Assembly: GCA_002104945.1 (NCBI GenBank)
Contig: MCFH01000066.1
Span: 1-64,000 of the forward strand
Direction: 5' to 3'
Source of the DNA: Piromyces finnis
Lineage: Eukaryota > Neocallimastigomycota > Neocallimastigomycetes > Neocallimastigales > Neocallimastigaceae
DNA length: 64,000 nucleotides
Shown: positions 37,334-49,436 of the stretch, piece after piece
Numbering within the stretch: the stretch's first letter is position 1
Layout of the letters: every line of letters begins with the position of its first letter
Program-made: the position numbers and the translations under genes
The notes under the pieces: model-generated
Told to the model about the DNA's origin: nothing
The model's database searches: none
The model's input: only the letters and a program-made list of their open reading frames with translations

Positions 37334-38935
37334 TAATCCATAATAATATAACTGTTGGACTTGTTATCGAAACCTAAATGGATACCTTTGATGGAATTAG
37401 GATCAAATTTTGATTTAGACTGAGCAAAATTTTTATAATAAGCAATACACCCGAAAACTATAATATGGTCAAATTTCACTGGTGAGTTGAAAAATACCTC
37501 ATCAGGAATTTTGTAGACAATACCACTGTGAGGGGTTAGGTTATATTCATATTTAGAAAATCTAAAAGCGAAATCCCGAAACATTGTACCAATGTTACTC
37601 CAGGTTAGAATGGTCTTTGCGGAAGCTATAAGTGTTTGATTAAACCTTTTAGCTATGCCGTTGTTTTGAGGATTATATGGAGGAGAGAATGTTTTAGCAA
37701 TACCTTTGCTTTTACAATAGTTAATAATTTTGTTGTTATTATATTCCTTCCCGTTGTCAGATTTAAAAAATTTAATGTTATGATTCTCATATTGATTATC
37801 CAAAAAAGTAAAAAATTCCAGAATAGTTTTAACAGCTTCGGCCTTAGCAGAAAGTGTAAAAATCCAGTTTTTCCTTGAAAATTCATAAATAAAGGTAATG
37901 AATATTTTACCTTGAATGAGACAGGTAAAGGACCGATGATATCGGAATGTATTGTTTCCAAAATTTTTTCAGCTTTTGGAGTTTCTCTATTATGAGGGAG
38001 TCGTTTTAATTTGGAGATATCACAATAAGGACATCTATGATTATTAAGTTGATTGATTTTTAATTGTTTGTCGAAGTTATTATTATAAAAATGACCTAAC
38101 CTTCTATGCCATAAGCTATAGTCAGTATTATCGGTATTGTCAATGTTGCTAATGTTGGAAGGTATTTTATTAATCATGGAATTAAATATATCAATTACGA
38201 ATGTGTTATGACCCATAATTGATGTATATGTACCGATGATATTATCGTCGTGGTAAAGGGTTAGTTTATTACTATTATTATTATCCATTTTAGTAGTGCA
38301 TACAATACCAGAGTATGCTAATTTTACACCACTAATTAAGTTTTTGTTAACCTGGCTAGAATAAAAAACTTTATTGAGAGTTAAGCAAAACTTGTTAACA
38401 TAGCTAGCAAAGGTTCCGTAACCTTCAATGAGAGCATTTGGACCCATTTACACAGTATAAAATGATCTTCTTGTTAACAAAGTTGGATAATAAATTTTTG
38501 TCATTGGTGACATGTACAACGGCTCCTGAGTCGTAAACCCATTTTGGGAAGTTGTACTTGTCATTGTCTTGATTTTTGTCAATGTCGTAGTTGTTAATAG
38601 TGTCTAAATTATTTATGTTGTTCATATAAGGTCTGATGTCTTCAAAATCGACTTCGTCATCAAAATAATGGTGATTTTAGAACTGGGGAACATGTTCAAT
38701 GTTATAAAAGTATTTATTGTTTTTGTTAAAATTATTATAACTATTATTATTATAGTTATTATTGTTATTGTAATTCATTCTGAGATTTTTGTTGGTTCTC
38801 ACATTGTATATGCAATCCTGAGTTCGGTGCAAATTGGGTTTGTTGCATATGTGACAGAAGACTCTAACACTAACCCTTTTATTAGGTTTATGTTTATGTT
38901 GATTATTGTACGAATTTGTTTTGGGTCTCTAACGA
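37334..38935 (-). pseudogene. Ty1/copia gag-protease-integrase fragment
   Basis: On the minus strand it reads a Gag zinc knuckle (CHICNKPNLHRTQDC), an Asn-rich stretch, protease (WVYDSGAVVHVTND), the pre-integrase LWHRRLGH and HRCPYCDISK motif, and the integrase core (HSDIIGPLP, SDNGKEYNN, NNGIAKRFNQT). RT and RNase H are absent. Frameshifts near 38450 and 37905 divide it. A stop lies upstream of the knuckle near 38935, and the other end meets a LINE fragment at 37333. No LTRs flank it. Confidence 0.88.
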
Positions 38936-40599
38936 TATAAAGATGATACGTTGACCGATATATTTTTGAATAATATAATATTTTTAATAAATAATAAATT
39001 CTAATATTTATGATGAAACGATAAATTTAAAATAAAATAAAATATGTTTTATAATTAACAAATAAATCACTCAAAAACTCGAAATTAAACTCTTTTATTA
39101 TGTTTAAATTGTCTCTTTATTATATTTTTATAATTTATTTATTGTCTATTTATTGTCTGATTTTTATAAAGAAGAATTTTATCTTCTTTTTATTCATTTT
39201 TCATTTATTACATGTATTATTTTTAACTATTAAATATTATTAATATTGTTATTATTTATTAAAATTAAAGAATAAATTAAAATTATGTCTTAATATTATA
39301 AAATATTATAGAATATTACTTATTTGATTTTCTTATTACTTCAAAATATTTAAATTTAGAAAAATTATTATAAATTATCATTAACTATCATTAAATGTAT
39401 AATACCTTGAATAAAATAATTAAAATCTAAATTTAAAATAATATTAAAATAATATTAAAATAATATTAAAATAAAATTAAAATAAAATTAAAATAATATT
39501 AAAATAAAATTAAAATAAAGTCAAATATTAAAAGTATCAATTATTATAAACACATTTTATACAGAAACATAAAAGAGTTCTGTATTTTATCTTTAAAATT
39601 ATTATTATTGTTCTATTTCCAGGCTTTAAATTAATCACTTCTAGTAATAATTACTCAATTATTTATTTGTTAATTTATATATATATATATAAGTTTGAAA
39701 AAATTTCTAAAGAACACTTGGATAAAACACTAGAATTAATAATTTAATGTATATCATTTTATTTTTTTAGCTTATTTATTCATTTTTATTTATTTATTAT
39801 TATTTTATTATTTTTATACATTTTTGGATTAAGTCGTCTTATTTTATTTAATAATTTATTTTATTATTATCTCTATTAAGTCGTTTTTATTCAGAATTTA
39901 CTATTTAATAAAGAGAATATTATTTATTTAAAAGAAAGGGTTATATTTTCATAAAATTATTATTTATTCATTTTTAAGGGTTATTATCTTTTATTTTTAT
40001 TATAAGTCACTATGGGTTAAGTCGTGTTTATTCAGCTAGTTTTTATTACGTTTTTATATGAGTAGCGTATCAACAAATGATATAATTTGATAATAATCTT
40101 AATTTTGAATTTTACTTCAAAAAGTGATTATTATATTATATCTTTGATTATAACTATATAAGTTATATGGATTAGAATTTAAAATTATTTTTATAAAGAT
40201 TAATAAAATTGTTTTATTAAAAACACTAAATTGTTTTATTAGAAACACTCGTTTTTCTAATATTTAAATATTTAAAATTTTATTTATTTAGTTATAAAAT
40301 TGATTATTAAAATTATAAAAATATTAACTAAACTATATAATATTTCTTTATTAATAATAATAATAATGATTAAAATAAGAATATTTACATGTATTTATAT
40401 TTTCTTTTAATTTTAAACTATTTACATTAAAATAATAAAATTAATAATTATTTACAATAAAAGTAATAAAAGTAATTAAAAGTTAAAGAATATAAAAAGT
40501 TGTTTATTGTTAAGGATTTTAGGTGATTTGAGGTAAGTTAGGTCAGAATGCCCTAACCCTACTTATTAAATTAATATAAATTATGTTTTTTTTATCAAA
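38936..40599. other. AT-rich spacer with simple repeats
   Basis: No gene is visible. Bases 39419-39525 are a degenerate tandem array of ATTAAAATAATA-type units. GATTAAGTCGTCTT, ATTAAGTCGTTTTT and GGTTAAGTCGTGTT recur near 39834, 39877 and 40016, a short spaced motif of unknown meaning. Confidence 0.5.
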
Positions 40600-41132
40600 C
40601 TTTTATTTATTAATAAATTTATTAATACATTTTATTAATCAAATATTTTATTAATCATTAAGTAGAGTTATAAAACTTAATGATTTCTCGAAAAATTAAA
40701 TTGTTGAATTAATTTCGAGTATTTATAATTTTTAAATCAATTAATAAATAATTATTCTATTTAATAAAGTTACATTAATTATAAAATACATGATTTAAAT
40801 TTTAATATAATTAACTATTCTATAAATTAAAATATATTAAATATTTATAATGACTTTAAGCTTATGACTTATCTTTATTACTTGCTTAAGTCATTTTGAT
40901 CATTTGAGAGAGGAATGACTAACTATTTCATTTATTTAAATTTCCTTCCACATCAAATGAATAAAGAGATATTATTTAAACTTTAATAAATAAAAAATCT
41001 TAATAATTATAATTAATAAATATCTCTAAAAATATTATTAAATAATGTTTTTATAAAATATTATTTCTTATTAATTAAATGAATAAAACATTATTTAAAT
41101 AAATTATCATGAATCCACTAATATTCATGACA
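40600..41132. repeat. Dispersed repeat F copy 2 (uninterrupted)
   Basis: It matches 959-1272 plus 2091-2275 without the family A LTR. It includes the hairpin CTCGAAAAATT...GAATTAATTTCGAG near 40685-40720. It provides the empty-site comparison for the solo LTR at 1273. Confidence 0.75.
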
Positions 41133-41189
41133 TTTATTTTACAATTAATTAAAGTAATAATTATTTTTAATGTTTTTGTAACGAATCAT

Positions 41190-41685
41190 TGTAAAAGGTT
41201 TTATTATATACTAGTTAATAAGTTAAATATAAAAAGTTAATTAAGTTAGTTATTACCTCTCTATACGAGTTAATAACTAAATAAAGTTTTATAAGAAATA
41301 ATAAAAGAACTAAAATAAATATTATAACACAAAAATAAATATATAACAAATAAATATTAATATGAAATATTATCTACTTAAATAATTGTTTATAATTATT
41401 ATCTTTTATTTATTAATTATAATTATATACATTGATTATTATTATAGCTATTAATTTACTTTAATACTAACGCTAAAGTATTTAATGTTAGTTTATGCTA
41501 TACTATTTAACTATAATAGTTTATTTACTAAACCACTTGATTGGGTGAAGTAAATAAACTTTTTATTTATTTAATAACCATTAATATATGGTTATGCATA
41601 TTTCTGGCCAATAAATGTTAACCAGAATATATGGTTTCAATTGAAATATTTGTGGGCAAACTTATGGCCACAAATATTTCTTACA
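41190..41685 (-). repeat. G3 3' LTR
   Basis: 496 bp, closer to the solo LTR at 4249-4742 than to the 5' LTR of the same element. Its sense start has the 12-bp inverted repeat AAATATTTGTGG and CCACAAATATTT at plus-strand 41644-41655 and 41668-41679. Confidence 0.88.
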
Positions 41686-41706
41686 ATGCCCCCCTAAGGA
41701 GAAAAC

Positions 41707-44700
41707 CTAGGCAGGGTTTTGGACACTAACCATGAATTCCTGGTAACATTTATCTTGGAATTCTTTTAACAACTTATCATAATGGGCATTTTTGTCAATG
41801 ATATCGGCATTTACCCACTCTTGTCTAAAGTCACTAAAGGTAGCTAAATGCTGGTAGACATCCTTTTTTCTTCTGGCACTAAGGATCTTAATGATTTTCT
41901 GGTAACCTTCTGGTGCCGGTTTTAGTTCTTCTGGTTTATAGTGGTATGGTTCTAACTCACTGATATGAAACACTGGATAGACGTTAGGGAAAGGAGATTT
42001 ACTAATGTCTAGGCGATAGTTAAGCTTGTTTTCATCAATGCCAATAACTTTGAAGGGACCGTACTTTCTTGCTTGTAGCTTGTAGAAGGGAAGAGGGTTG
42101 TAATTTTCTGGTTTTCTTAACCACACAAGGTCCATAAGCCTAATTTTTGGGTAGTTAAGTTCTCTTCGGCGGTCAAGGTGGTCTAAGAACCGTATTCTTG
42201 AGATGTCCAGCATGTGTTTTAAGTTGCCTAAGTTGTGTGCGAAGCTATCTAATATTGGAGCTTCACCTAACGAGTGGACAAGCTCTGAGTCTTGGGGATT
42301 CATATGTACTTGGTAATTATACAAGGATAGGAATGGAGACTGCTTAGTAGAGCTGTGTACCGCATTATTGTAGCAGAACTCTGCTAAGTACAAATACTTC
42401 AACCATTCGTCATCGTCGAAAGTCTTCACAAAGCACCTTAAGTACATACTAACGTAGGAGTTATTGCGTTCTACCTGACCCACCGTTTCATGATGGCTAG
42501 TAGTAGCAAGGTTCACTTCTACACCAAAGAATCCCATAATGTCCTTCCACAACTTACTAGTGAACTGAACACCACGGTCCGTAGTAACTGATTTAGGACA
42601 ACCATGTAGTTTGAATACATGTTGTAAGTATGCTAAGGCTGTTTCTTTTGCAGTAGGCATACTCCTAAATCCCACTAAGTGTATCATTTTGGTTAACTTG
42701 TCACTGCAAACCATGATACAACCCCTTCTAGTGACTTCTGGAGGATCTGAAGGATCACTACCTGGTTTTCTTCGTTCTTTAATAGGTAGGTCCGTCAGGA
42801 AGTCAATTTCTACTTCTTGCCAGGGTAAGTCTGCAACTTTTACTCTAGCAGCGCTACCATACGGCTTATGCCTGTTGTCCTTTTGAGTACAACATATGGT
42901 ACAAGCTCGAATATATCCCGCAACGTCATCCATCATTTTAGGCCAGTAGTAATTTCTGGCTATCAGGTCATATGTCTTATCCTTACCCAGATGACCTGCT
43001 GTTTCACTATCGTGGTTAAGTTTAATGATTGTATCCCTTAATACCTTTGGCACATATGTGCGTTCAGGAGCATCCTTTCTTACAATCAACCCATTTATTT
43101 CTAACCACTTCTTCTTGATGAGCTTGTGGCCTCTCTTCGCATTAAGGCCTTCTTTAATTTCCCTTGCTAGCTCATCAGTGTTGTAAGCTTGTTTGAGTTC
43201 TACAAAGCTTACTTCTAACACCGCATAGCACTCTTCTTCCATGGGTGGAAATTCCTTTACTTGTTCTGGACGGAGGAGACTAGCTTTTTCCATCTCCAGT
43301 TGTACCTGTTCTGGAGATACCATTCTTGATAGTATATCGGCTCTACCATTCATTTTCCCTGGCCGATATATTATTTCAAAGTTGTACGCAGCGAACAGGT
43401 CTTTCCATCTTGCCTGTCTTGCTGTCAACAACTGAGGTTTAGTGGCGAACAGGAGGTTCCTGTGGTCGCTGTAAACCAGGACCTTGTGTTTCGCACCCAT
43501 TAGTAGGTGTCGCCACTCAATGAAAGCATTTCTAATAGCCAACAACTCCTTTTCCGTGATGGAGTAGTTGATCTCTGCTTTCGTAAGCTTCTTAGAGTAG
43601 TAATACACAGGGTGTAGTTCATTGTCATCACCAAGTTGTGACAGTACACCACCAACTGCGTAATTACTAGCGTCACACTCCACTATAAACTGACGTTCAT
43701 GGTCAGGATAAGCTAATACTGGTGGAGCCAACAACATTTCCTTTAACTTTTCAAACGCCTGTACACGTTCTTCATTCCATAGGAACTGCAACTTCTTGGA
43801 CGTCATAGCGTAGAGTGGTCTTGCTATTTTGGAGAAGTCCTTAATGAACTTCCTATAATAGTTACATAACCCCAGGAAGGACTGTAATTCCTTGATGTTA
43901 GTTGGTTGAGGCCAACTAGCTACAGCTTTTAATTTCTCTGGATCGGTCTTAATTCCGTACCTTCCTACAACGTGACCCAGGAATGCAAGTTCGTCCTTGT
44001 GAAACTCGCACTTTGCTAATTTAGCTACTAGACGTTGTCTATTAGCTTTTGTAGGACTCGTTTCACATGTCCCACATGTTCTTCAAGTGTTTTGGAGTAT
44101 ATGATGATGTCATCCAAATACACTTGGCAACAGTCATTGATTTCCTCTGCTAATACCGTATTGATAAATCCTTGGAATGTAGCAGGTGCATTAGTCAAAC
44201 CAAAGGGCATTACCAGATATTCATAATGGCCGAATTTGGTTGAGAATGCAGTCTTGTATTCGTCACCCTCGCGAATACGCACCAGGTTGTAGGCAGACTT
44301 CAAATCCAGCTTGGAGAAGATAGTCGCACCTTTCATGGCTTCGAATACCTGACTTATTAACGGTAACGGGAAGGAGTTACGTACTGTTACTTTATTAAGA
44401 CGTCGGTAGTCAGTACATAAACGTCTTTCACCACTTTTCTTGGGCACAAACAAGACGGGATATCCTGCAGGACTTTCTGACTTCCTTATGAAGCCCTTGG
44501 CAAGATTCTCCTCTATATATTCCTTCAACACTTTTTCTTCTTCTGGGTTGAATGGATATATAGGGCCCTTATGAAGACTCGCATCAGGTTCCAGGTCTAT
44601 TTTACAATCGTAGGGACGGTGCTCTGGTAACTGATTAGCGATGTCTTCATTGAATGCTTCCTTGAAATCATGGTAATATTTTTCCACAATTTCTTCTGGT

Positions 44701-47090
44701 GTAGGTTGGTTTTTGGGTAAGTTTTCTTCTTGTGCCAACCCTACGTAAACGTGATTTCCATCTAAGTGACTTTCATATGTCAACCCTCCGGAATTGCGAT
44801 TTTTCTCTAAGTACACACTTGGTGCCAACCCTACTGAAACGCTATTTTTTCCTAAGTCGTGTTCTTGAGACAACCCTCCGGAAACACAACTTTTTTCTAA
44901 GTTGGATTTTCGAGACAACCCTCCGGAAGCTTGTTCTTCAGGACCTACTGGGTTTTTATGTCTACCATTACCCACGATCTCCGCTTCAACATTTTCAGTA
45001 GTTACAGTTACTACAGGCTTTCTAGCTTCTGTATGAATAACTGTTGTAATGGGACTTATTTGAGCACAGTAGTAGATATCACCACTCTGGATTCCATAAC
45101 CAACAGTGCGTCCCTTTTGTATATTGTCATCTACTACATAGTACCTGACTTGAGCGTTCTTATCGTAACCCCTGTAGATGTAGTGCTCATCCATAAAGCC
45201 CAAGCCTACTATTATTATTTCTGGCATATTATCCGATAAGTGACAGCTTGTATTGAAGTAGTAAGGTTTAGCTTCCTGCTCTCCTGTAGGAGTTAACCAC
45301 AACTTCAACTGCAAGTCGTCTGAGAACTGCTTTAATTCGATATCACCATTAACAGTTCGAAATATTGCTGGTTTATCTACCACTTTCAACCCAAGTTTTC
45401 TTGCCAGATTTGGGTGGATAAGGTTGGTAGTAGAGCCAGTATCATATAATACTTCAACCCTCTTAATACCCTGCGGGTTGCTTCTTGCATTAATTTCAGC
45501 TACTTGCTGGCTTTGACTGTAGTAGCTATTATTAACTACTGTCTGACTAACCATGGCTTTAGGTAATGGGTTATTACCTGTGCTCGAAGGTCCTTGCTTG
45601 GTTTGGAAGCTAGAACTTCTCCTGAAGCCTGGTTTATTGAACGACTCACGACGTTCTTTAATGCTGCTATTGTTTTTAACGTATGCCTGTTGGTTGTTTT
45701 GCTCAACTTTAGGCTTATTAGTGGACTTGTTGTTTTTCTGCTTTAACTCAGCCCATTTGGAAGGTCTACATGGGTCTGTAATATCCAACAAGGCCATGAT
45801 TGTGGTTTGGCGGTCTCTCTTATCGTACTTTTCTATGGTATCGTTACGGAAGACTGCTTGGTGATCATCGCATTTTAACAGTACATCACTCAATACCCCT
45901 AGTGTACGCTCCTGTTCAGGAATATCATAGAACGCTTCCCTGACAGAAGGTCTGACCTGCTGTATTAACACCTGTCTCCTGACGTTTTGAGGAAGCCCAA
46001 GTGTTTCCGTCAACTCGTTGAATTCTTCTAAGTAGTCGTAGGCTTTTCCCCACTCATGTGTGAGTTTAAGCAACTTCGACTTACAAAGTTCATGGGGGGA
46101 CTCTGGTGGGAACTTATCTTGAAGATGGAGGAATAACCTTTCAGCATCAGGGTCCCTGCGCTGTAACATCCTCTCCCTAAGTCTATACCATCTTAATACT
46201 TTCCCACCTAGATGATCTTCAATGAAGCTAACCTTGGCCCTTTCATCATTTCCATTGTCGTATGGGTAACGTTTGAAATGGCGTAAGCACTTCTCCTGAA
46301 AACCTTCTAAGTCTATCCCATTATTGTCAAACATAGGTACTTTTTCTTCGTACCTATGTACTCGCCAGTCAAACATCTTCACATCCCCATCCTCAGAATA
46401 TTCCGTAGGGTTGGTACTGCTACTAGCTCCAGCACCATGAGGATTCTCCGTACCACCGGTTTGAGAAGGTGTTCTTTCATGAGCTCTGGCTGCAGCTCGT
46501 TTGTTCATGGCTTCCATTTTAGCCTCAAACAATTTTTCTCTTTCTTCTAAAGCGATTCGTTGTTCCTTCAGTATAGCCATCTCTTCTTCAAGCTCCTTTT
46601 TATAAGAGACGAAGGCGCTAGATTGACGTTACAACGTTTCTTGGTTGTTTAACACTTGCTGATGGTCTTGTAACCTTTCCTCATGTTCTGCAGTAAAGGC
46701 ATTTTCCACAGCATGCAGCTCTTCCAAGCTAACTTGGCTAGCTGACTCGTTCGCTTCCAACCTTTGGTCTACTTCAACAAATTTTTGTTGAAGGGCCTCA
46801 TTTATTTCGCTCTTGTAAACCTCAATGCCACGAAGTTGTTCTTCCATAGCACCCAGACGGTTTCCCATACTAGCAAACTGGCTAGATATCTCAGAAACCC
46901 ATCTATTAAGAAGACCTTCGATGTGCTCCATTGGGTTTACTCCACTATTATTATTAAAAAAGAAAGAAGGATCAACAGGGGTGGGCAAAGAATCCCCCTG
47001 TTGAACCTGAGAATTTTGATTAGATTCGACCTCGGCACTTTCGAGAAGTACCGGGGTTCGAACCCGAGACATCACCTCCACACCATCCAT
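41707..47090 (-). pseudogene. G3 gag-pol with one stop and one frameshift
   Basis: The ATG at 47090 lies 43 nt from the LTR. Gag begins with a long coiled-coil region interrupted by TAA at 46629-46631, in frame with the continuation. A capsid-like region follows with no CCHC knuckle. Protease is LYDTGSTTNLIH near 45440, and then come five 15-residue repeats (44736-44940). RT runs from LPEHRPYDC with YLDDIIIYS and stops at a frameshift near 44033. The remaining frame gives the RT end, RNase H (ECDASNYAVGGVLSQ), integrase (HDSETAGHLG, DFLTDLP, TDRGVQFTS, VGQVERNN) and a chromodomain-like terminus lacking the usual aromatic pattern. Its GC content is clearly above the surrounding DNA. Two lesions prevent full translation. 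Confidence 0.9.
44736..44940 (-). repeat. Five 45-bp tandem repeats in G3 pol
   Basis: CAACCCT recurs at 44736, 44781, 44826, 44871 and 44916, an exact 45-bp period. It encodes units such as SGGLSRKSNLEKSCV and SGGLSQEHDLGKNSV. The array lies in the linker between protease and RT. Confidence 0.9.
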
Positions 47091-47133
47091 GCCATCCGCG
47101 CTCGCCGCGTCAGGACGGGTCCCGTCCCTTACG
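47091..47133 (-). other. GC-rich G3 leader lacking the expected primer site
   Basis: Between LTR and gag ATG lie about 43 nt of roughly 70% GC, including the near-perfect hairpin GGACGGGACCCGTCC. The G3 LTR contains AGCGTTAGTA at the place where G4 has its self-primer, so TACTAACGCT would be expected here but is absent. Confidence 0.6.
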
Positions 47134-47628
47134 TGTAAAAGGTTTTTATAATATTAGTTAATAAGTTGCTAATTAGTTAATTAAGTTAGTTATTACCTCT
47201 CTATACGAGTTAATAACTAAATAAAGTTTTATAAAAAATAATAAAAGAAAGAAAATAAATATTATAACACTAAAATAAATATAAACACTTATATAAATAT
47301 TTTATGAAATAATTTTTACTTAAATAATTATATTTTAATTATATCTTTTATTTATTTATTATAATTATAATACATTAATTATTATTATAGCTATTAATTT
47401 ACTTTAATACTAACGCTAAAGTATTTAACGTTAGTTTTGACTATACTATTTAACTATATGAGTTTATTTTCTTTACCACTTGATTGGGTAAAGCAAATAA
47501 ACTTCCTATTTAATTAATAACCATTAATATATGGTTATACATATATTTGGCCAATAAATGATGACCAGAATATATCGTTTCAATTGAAATATTTGTGGGC
47601 AAACTTATGGCCACAAATATTTCTTACA
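47134..47628 (-). repeat. G3 5' LTR
   Basis: 495 bp with TGTAAAAGG and TTCTTACA ends. It shows many substitutions and small indels against 41190-41685. It retains the 12-bp terminal inverted repeat and AGCGTTAGTA on the minus strand at 47417-47408. Confidence 0.88.
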
Positions 47629-47872
47629 TTACGAATGATGTTTGAGTGTCCAATTTATGGACACCCTGAGGGTTAGGGTACTTACCTGATTTTCCCATTT
47701 CGATTTCTATAATAAATTCTTTTAGGGCTTTTAAGAATTTATTATATAAATTTAGGTGGTTATGAATTTTAAAAATAAAAAAAATAATAACTTTATTTCT
47801 AAACTAACAAAAAACAATTATTTTTAATAATAAATTTACTTCTTTTATTATAATATTAAAATATTATATAAA
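47629..47872. other. Spacer between G3 and repeat H
   Basis: No gene is present. GTGTCCAATTTATGGACAC near 47647-47665 is a 7-bp-arm hairpin. Confidence 0.45.
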
Positions 47873-48639
47873 ATATTGTATTAATAGAATAATGTATTTA
47901 ATACGTATTTAAAATAATGTATAATGTATTAAATTAATATACCGTAAATTTCCATAAAATTCATATCACAATACATTAACATAAATTTATGTAAATTTTA
48001 TTTTTTAATTACAAAAATTTATATCACAATACATTAACATAAATTTATGTAAAATTTAATTTTATGATAAGATAAAGTTTTTGATGATAAAATAAAATTT
48101 TAAATTAAATAAATTTTAACCAATAAATATTTAGATAATAAAAAAATTTTTTTATAAACTAAGCCTCAAAATTAGAAATAAATAAATTGAATATATGTTT
48201 GAAATATAATCAACCATATAGTAAATAAATCAAAACTTTATTTTAAGTTTAGAAAATTCTTTAGTAAATAAATTGAATTTAAATAGTTTAATACAAATAA
48301 TTTCTTTTAATAAATGTATAAATGTAAACTATGTAAAATTATAATATTAAAACATGTATATTAGAATTTATTCAATTTATTTAAAAAGTATAAATAAAGA
48401 AAATTTTTCAACTATTGAAACGATAATTGGAAAATCGTATAGGTTAATTTAGTATAGATAAATTAACATTAGTTTATAGTTTAGATTAATAATTTTAGTT
48501 TTAAATAAAATAAATTGATTACCTAGTGAGGGCTCTGGTAAAATATCCTTCACGGTAAAGTAATCAACGGTTGTTTTAGTTTAGTTATTTTAAAATAATT
48601 TAATAAATAAAATATAAAAAATTAAAAATAATTTAAAGT
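47873..48639. repeat. Dispersed repeat H copy 2
   Basis: This is the reverse complement of 2292-3091 with scattered differences. It carries no reading frame. Confidence 0.65.
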
Positions 48640-48718
48640 GTAGTTTAGAATATTGAGTGTATACAAACCTGAACTTAGTTTAGAATATTTTACAGCCACA
48701 AATATTTCTTACAATTTC

Positions 48719-49355
48719 TGTCACAATAACATATATAAAAATTTAAAAAATTTGGACACATGGAAAAAATTAAAAATTTTTTTTAAAATTTGAAAATTTG
48801 AAAATTTGAAAAAATTTATTTTTTAAATTTTTATTAAAAAATTTCAAAGTATAAAATTTCTAATATTTGAAATTATTAAATTTTTTAAAATTATTAAATT
48901 TTTTAAAATTATTAAAATTTTATTATTAAAAATTTTAATTTAAATTTATTAACTATTTACAATAATTATATTAATTATTAATTTATAAAAATTAAATATT
49001 TTATAATTAGATAATAATTAATTAAAATTAAAAAATGTAATAATTAAAATTGTTCATGTATAAAAAGAACAAAAATTGACAAAAATTACGAAGCTTTAGC
49101 GTTAGTAATTTTTTAACTTAAAGTTAATAAAATTTATAAACTCCTATAAAACCTAAAACTTTAAAAATTTTAATATTTTTAATAACTTAATATATGCTGA
49201 TATTAAGTTATTGCTAAAATAAAAATATTATTTAAATTTCTTTATATAAATATTATTAGCTTTACGCCTTCAATAGGAAAGCGTATTATATTTATTAATT
49301 AATATAACTAGTGTGCTTACCACACTTTTCTTTAATAAAAAATCGCTTTTTGACA
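48719..49355 (+). repeat. G4 5' LTR
   Basis: It runs TGTCACAATAAC to TTTTTGACA over 637 bp. It contains the promoter and predicted RNA start. The bases just left (about 48692-48713) match the terminal GCCACAAATATTTCTTACA of a G3-family LTR. Confidence 0.95.
49059..49108 (+). promoter_or_regulatory. G4 TATA box and self-primer start
   Basis: TATAAAAAG at 49059-49067 lies 39 nt upstream of AGCGTTAGTAA at 49098-49108. The latter is the exact reverse complement of the primer-binding site, so it should be the mRNA 5' end if the element self-primes as Tf1 does. Confidence 0.8.
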
Positions 49356-49366
49356 TTACTAACGCT
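49356..49366 (+). promoter_or_regulatory. G4 primer-binding site (self-priming)
   Basis: TTACTAACGCT immediately follows the 5' LTR and is complementary over exactly 11 nt to AGCGTTAGTAA in the LTR. It lacks the TGG start of a tRNA-primed site. Confidence 0.85.
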
Positions 49367-49436
49367 TATTATAAAAGTGCGCTAAGCACCAATTAGTTAG
49401 TAATTATTAATAACTAAATATAATAATTAAAGTTTA

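Larger units (their letters stand above)
41190..47628 (-). mobile_element. G3: Ty3/gypsy element, damaged and probably recombinant
   Basis: LTRs are at 41190-41685 and 47134-47628, with a polypurine tract AGGGGGGCAT on the minus strand at 41686-41695. Unlike G1, G2 and G4, the flanking pentamers (ATCAT and TTACG) do not match. The LTRs differ at dozens of positions, and the expected self-complementary primer site is missing after the 5' LTR. It is probably a product of recombination between copies. Confidence 0.85.

Noticed and set aside
47050-47075. GGGTTCGAACCC, a perfect T-loop/B-box-like motif
   Set aside because: It lies inside the G3 gag frame, is self-complementary, and has no A box or tRNA fold around it.
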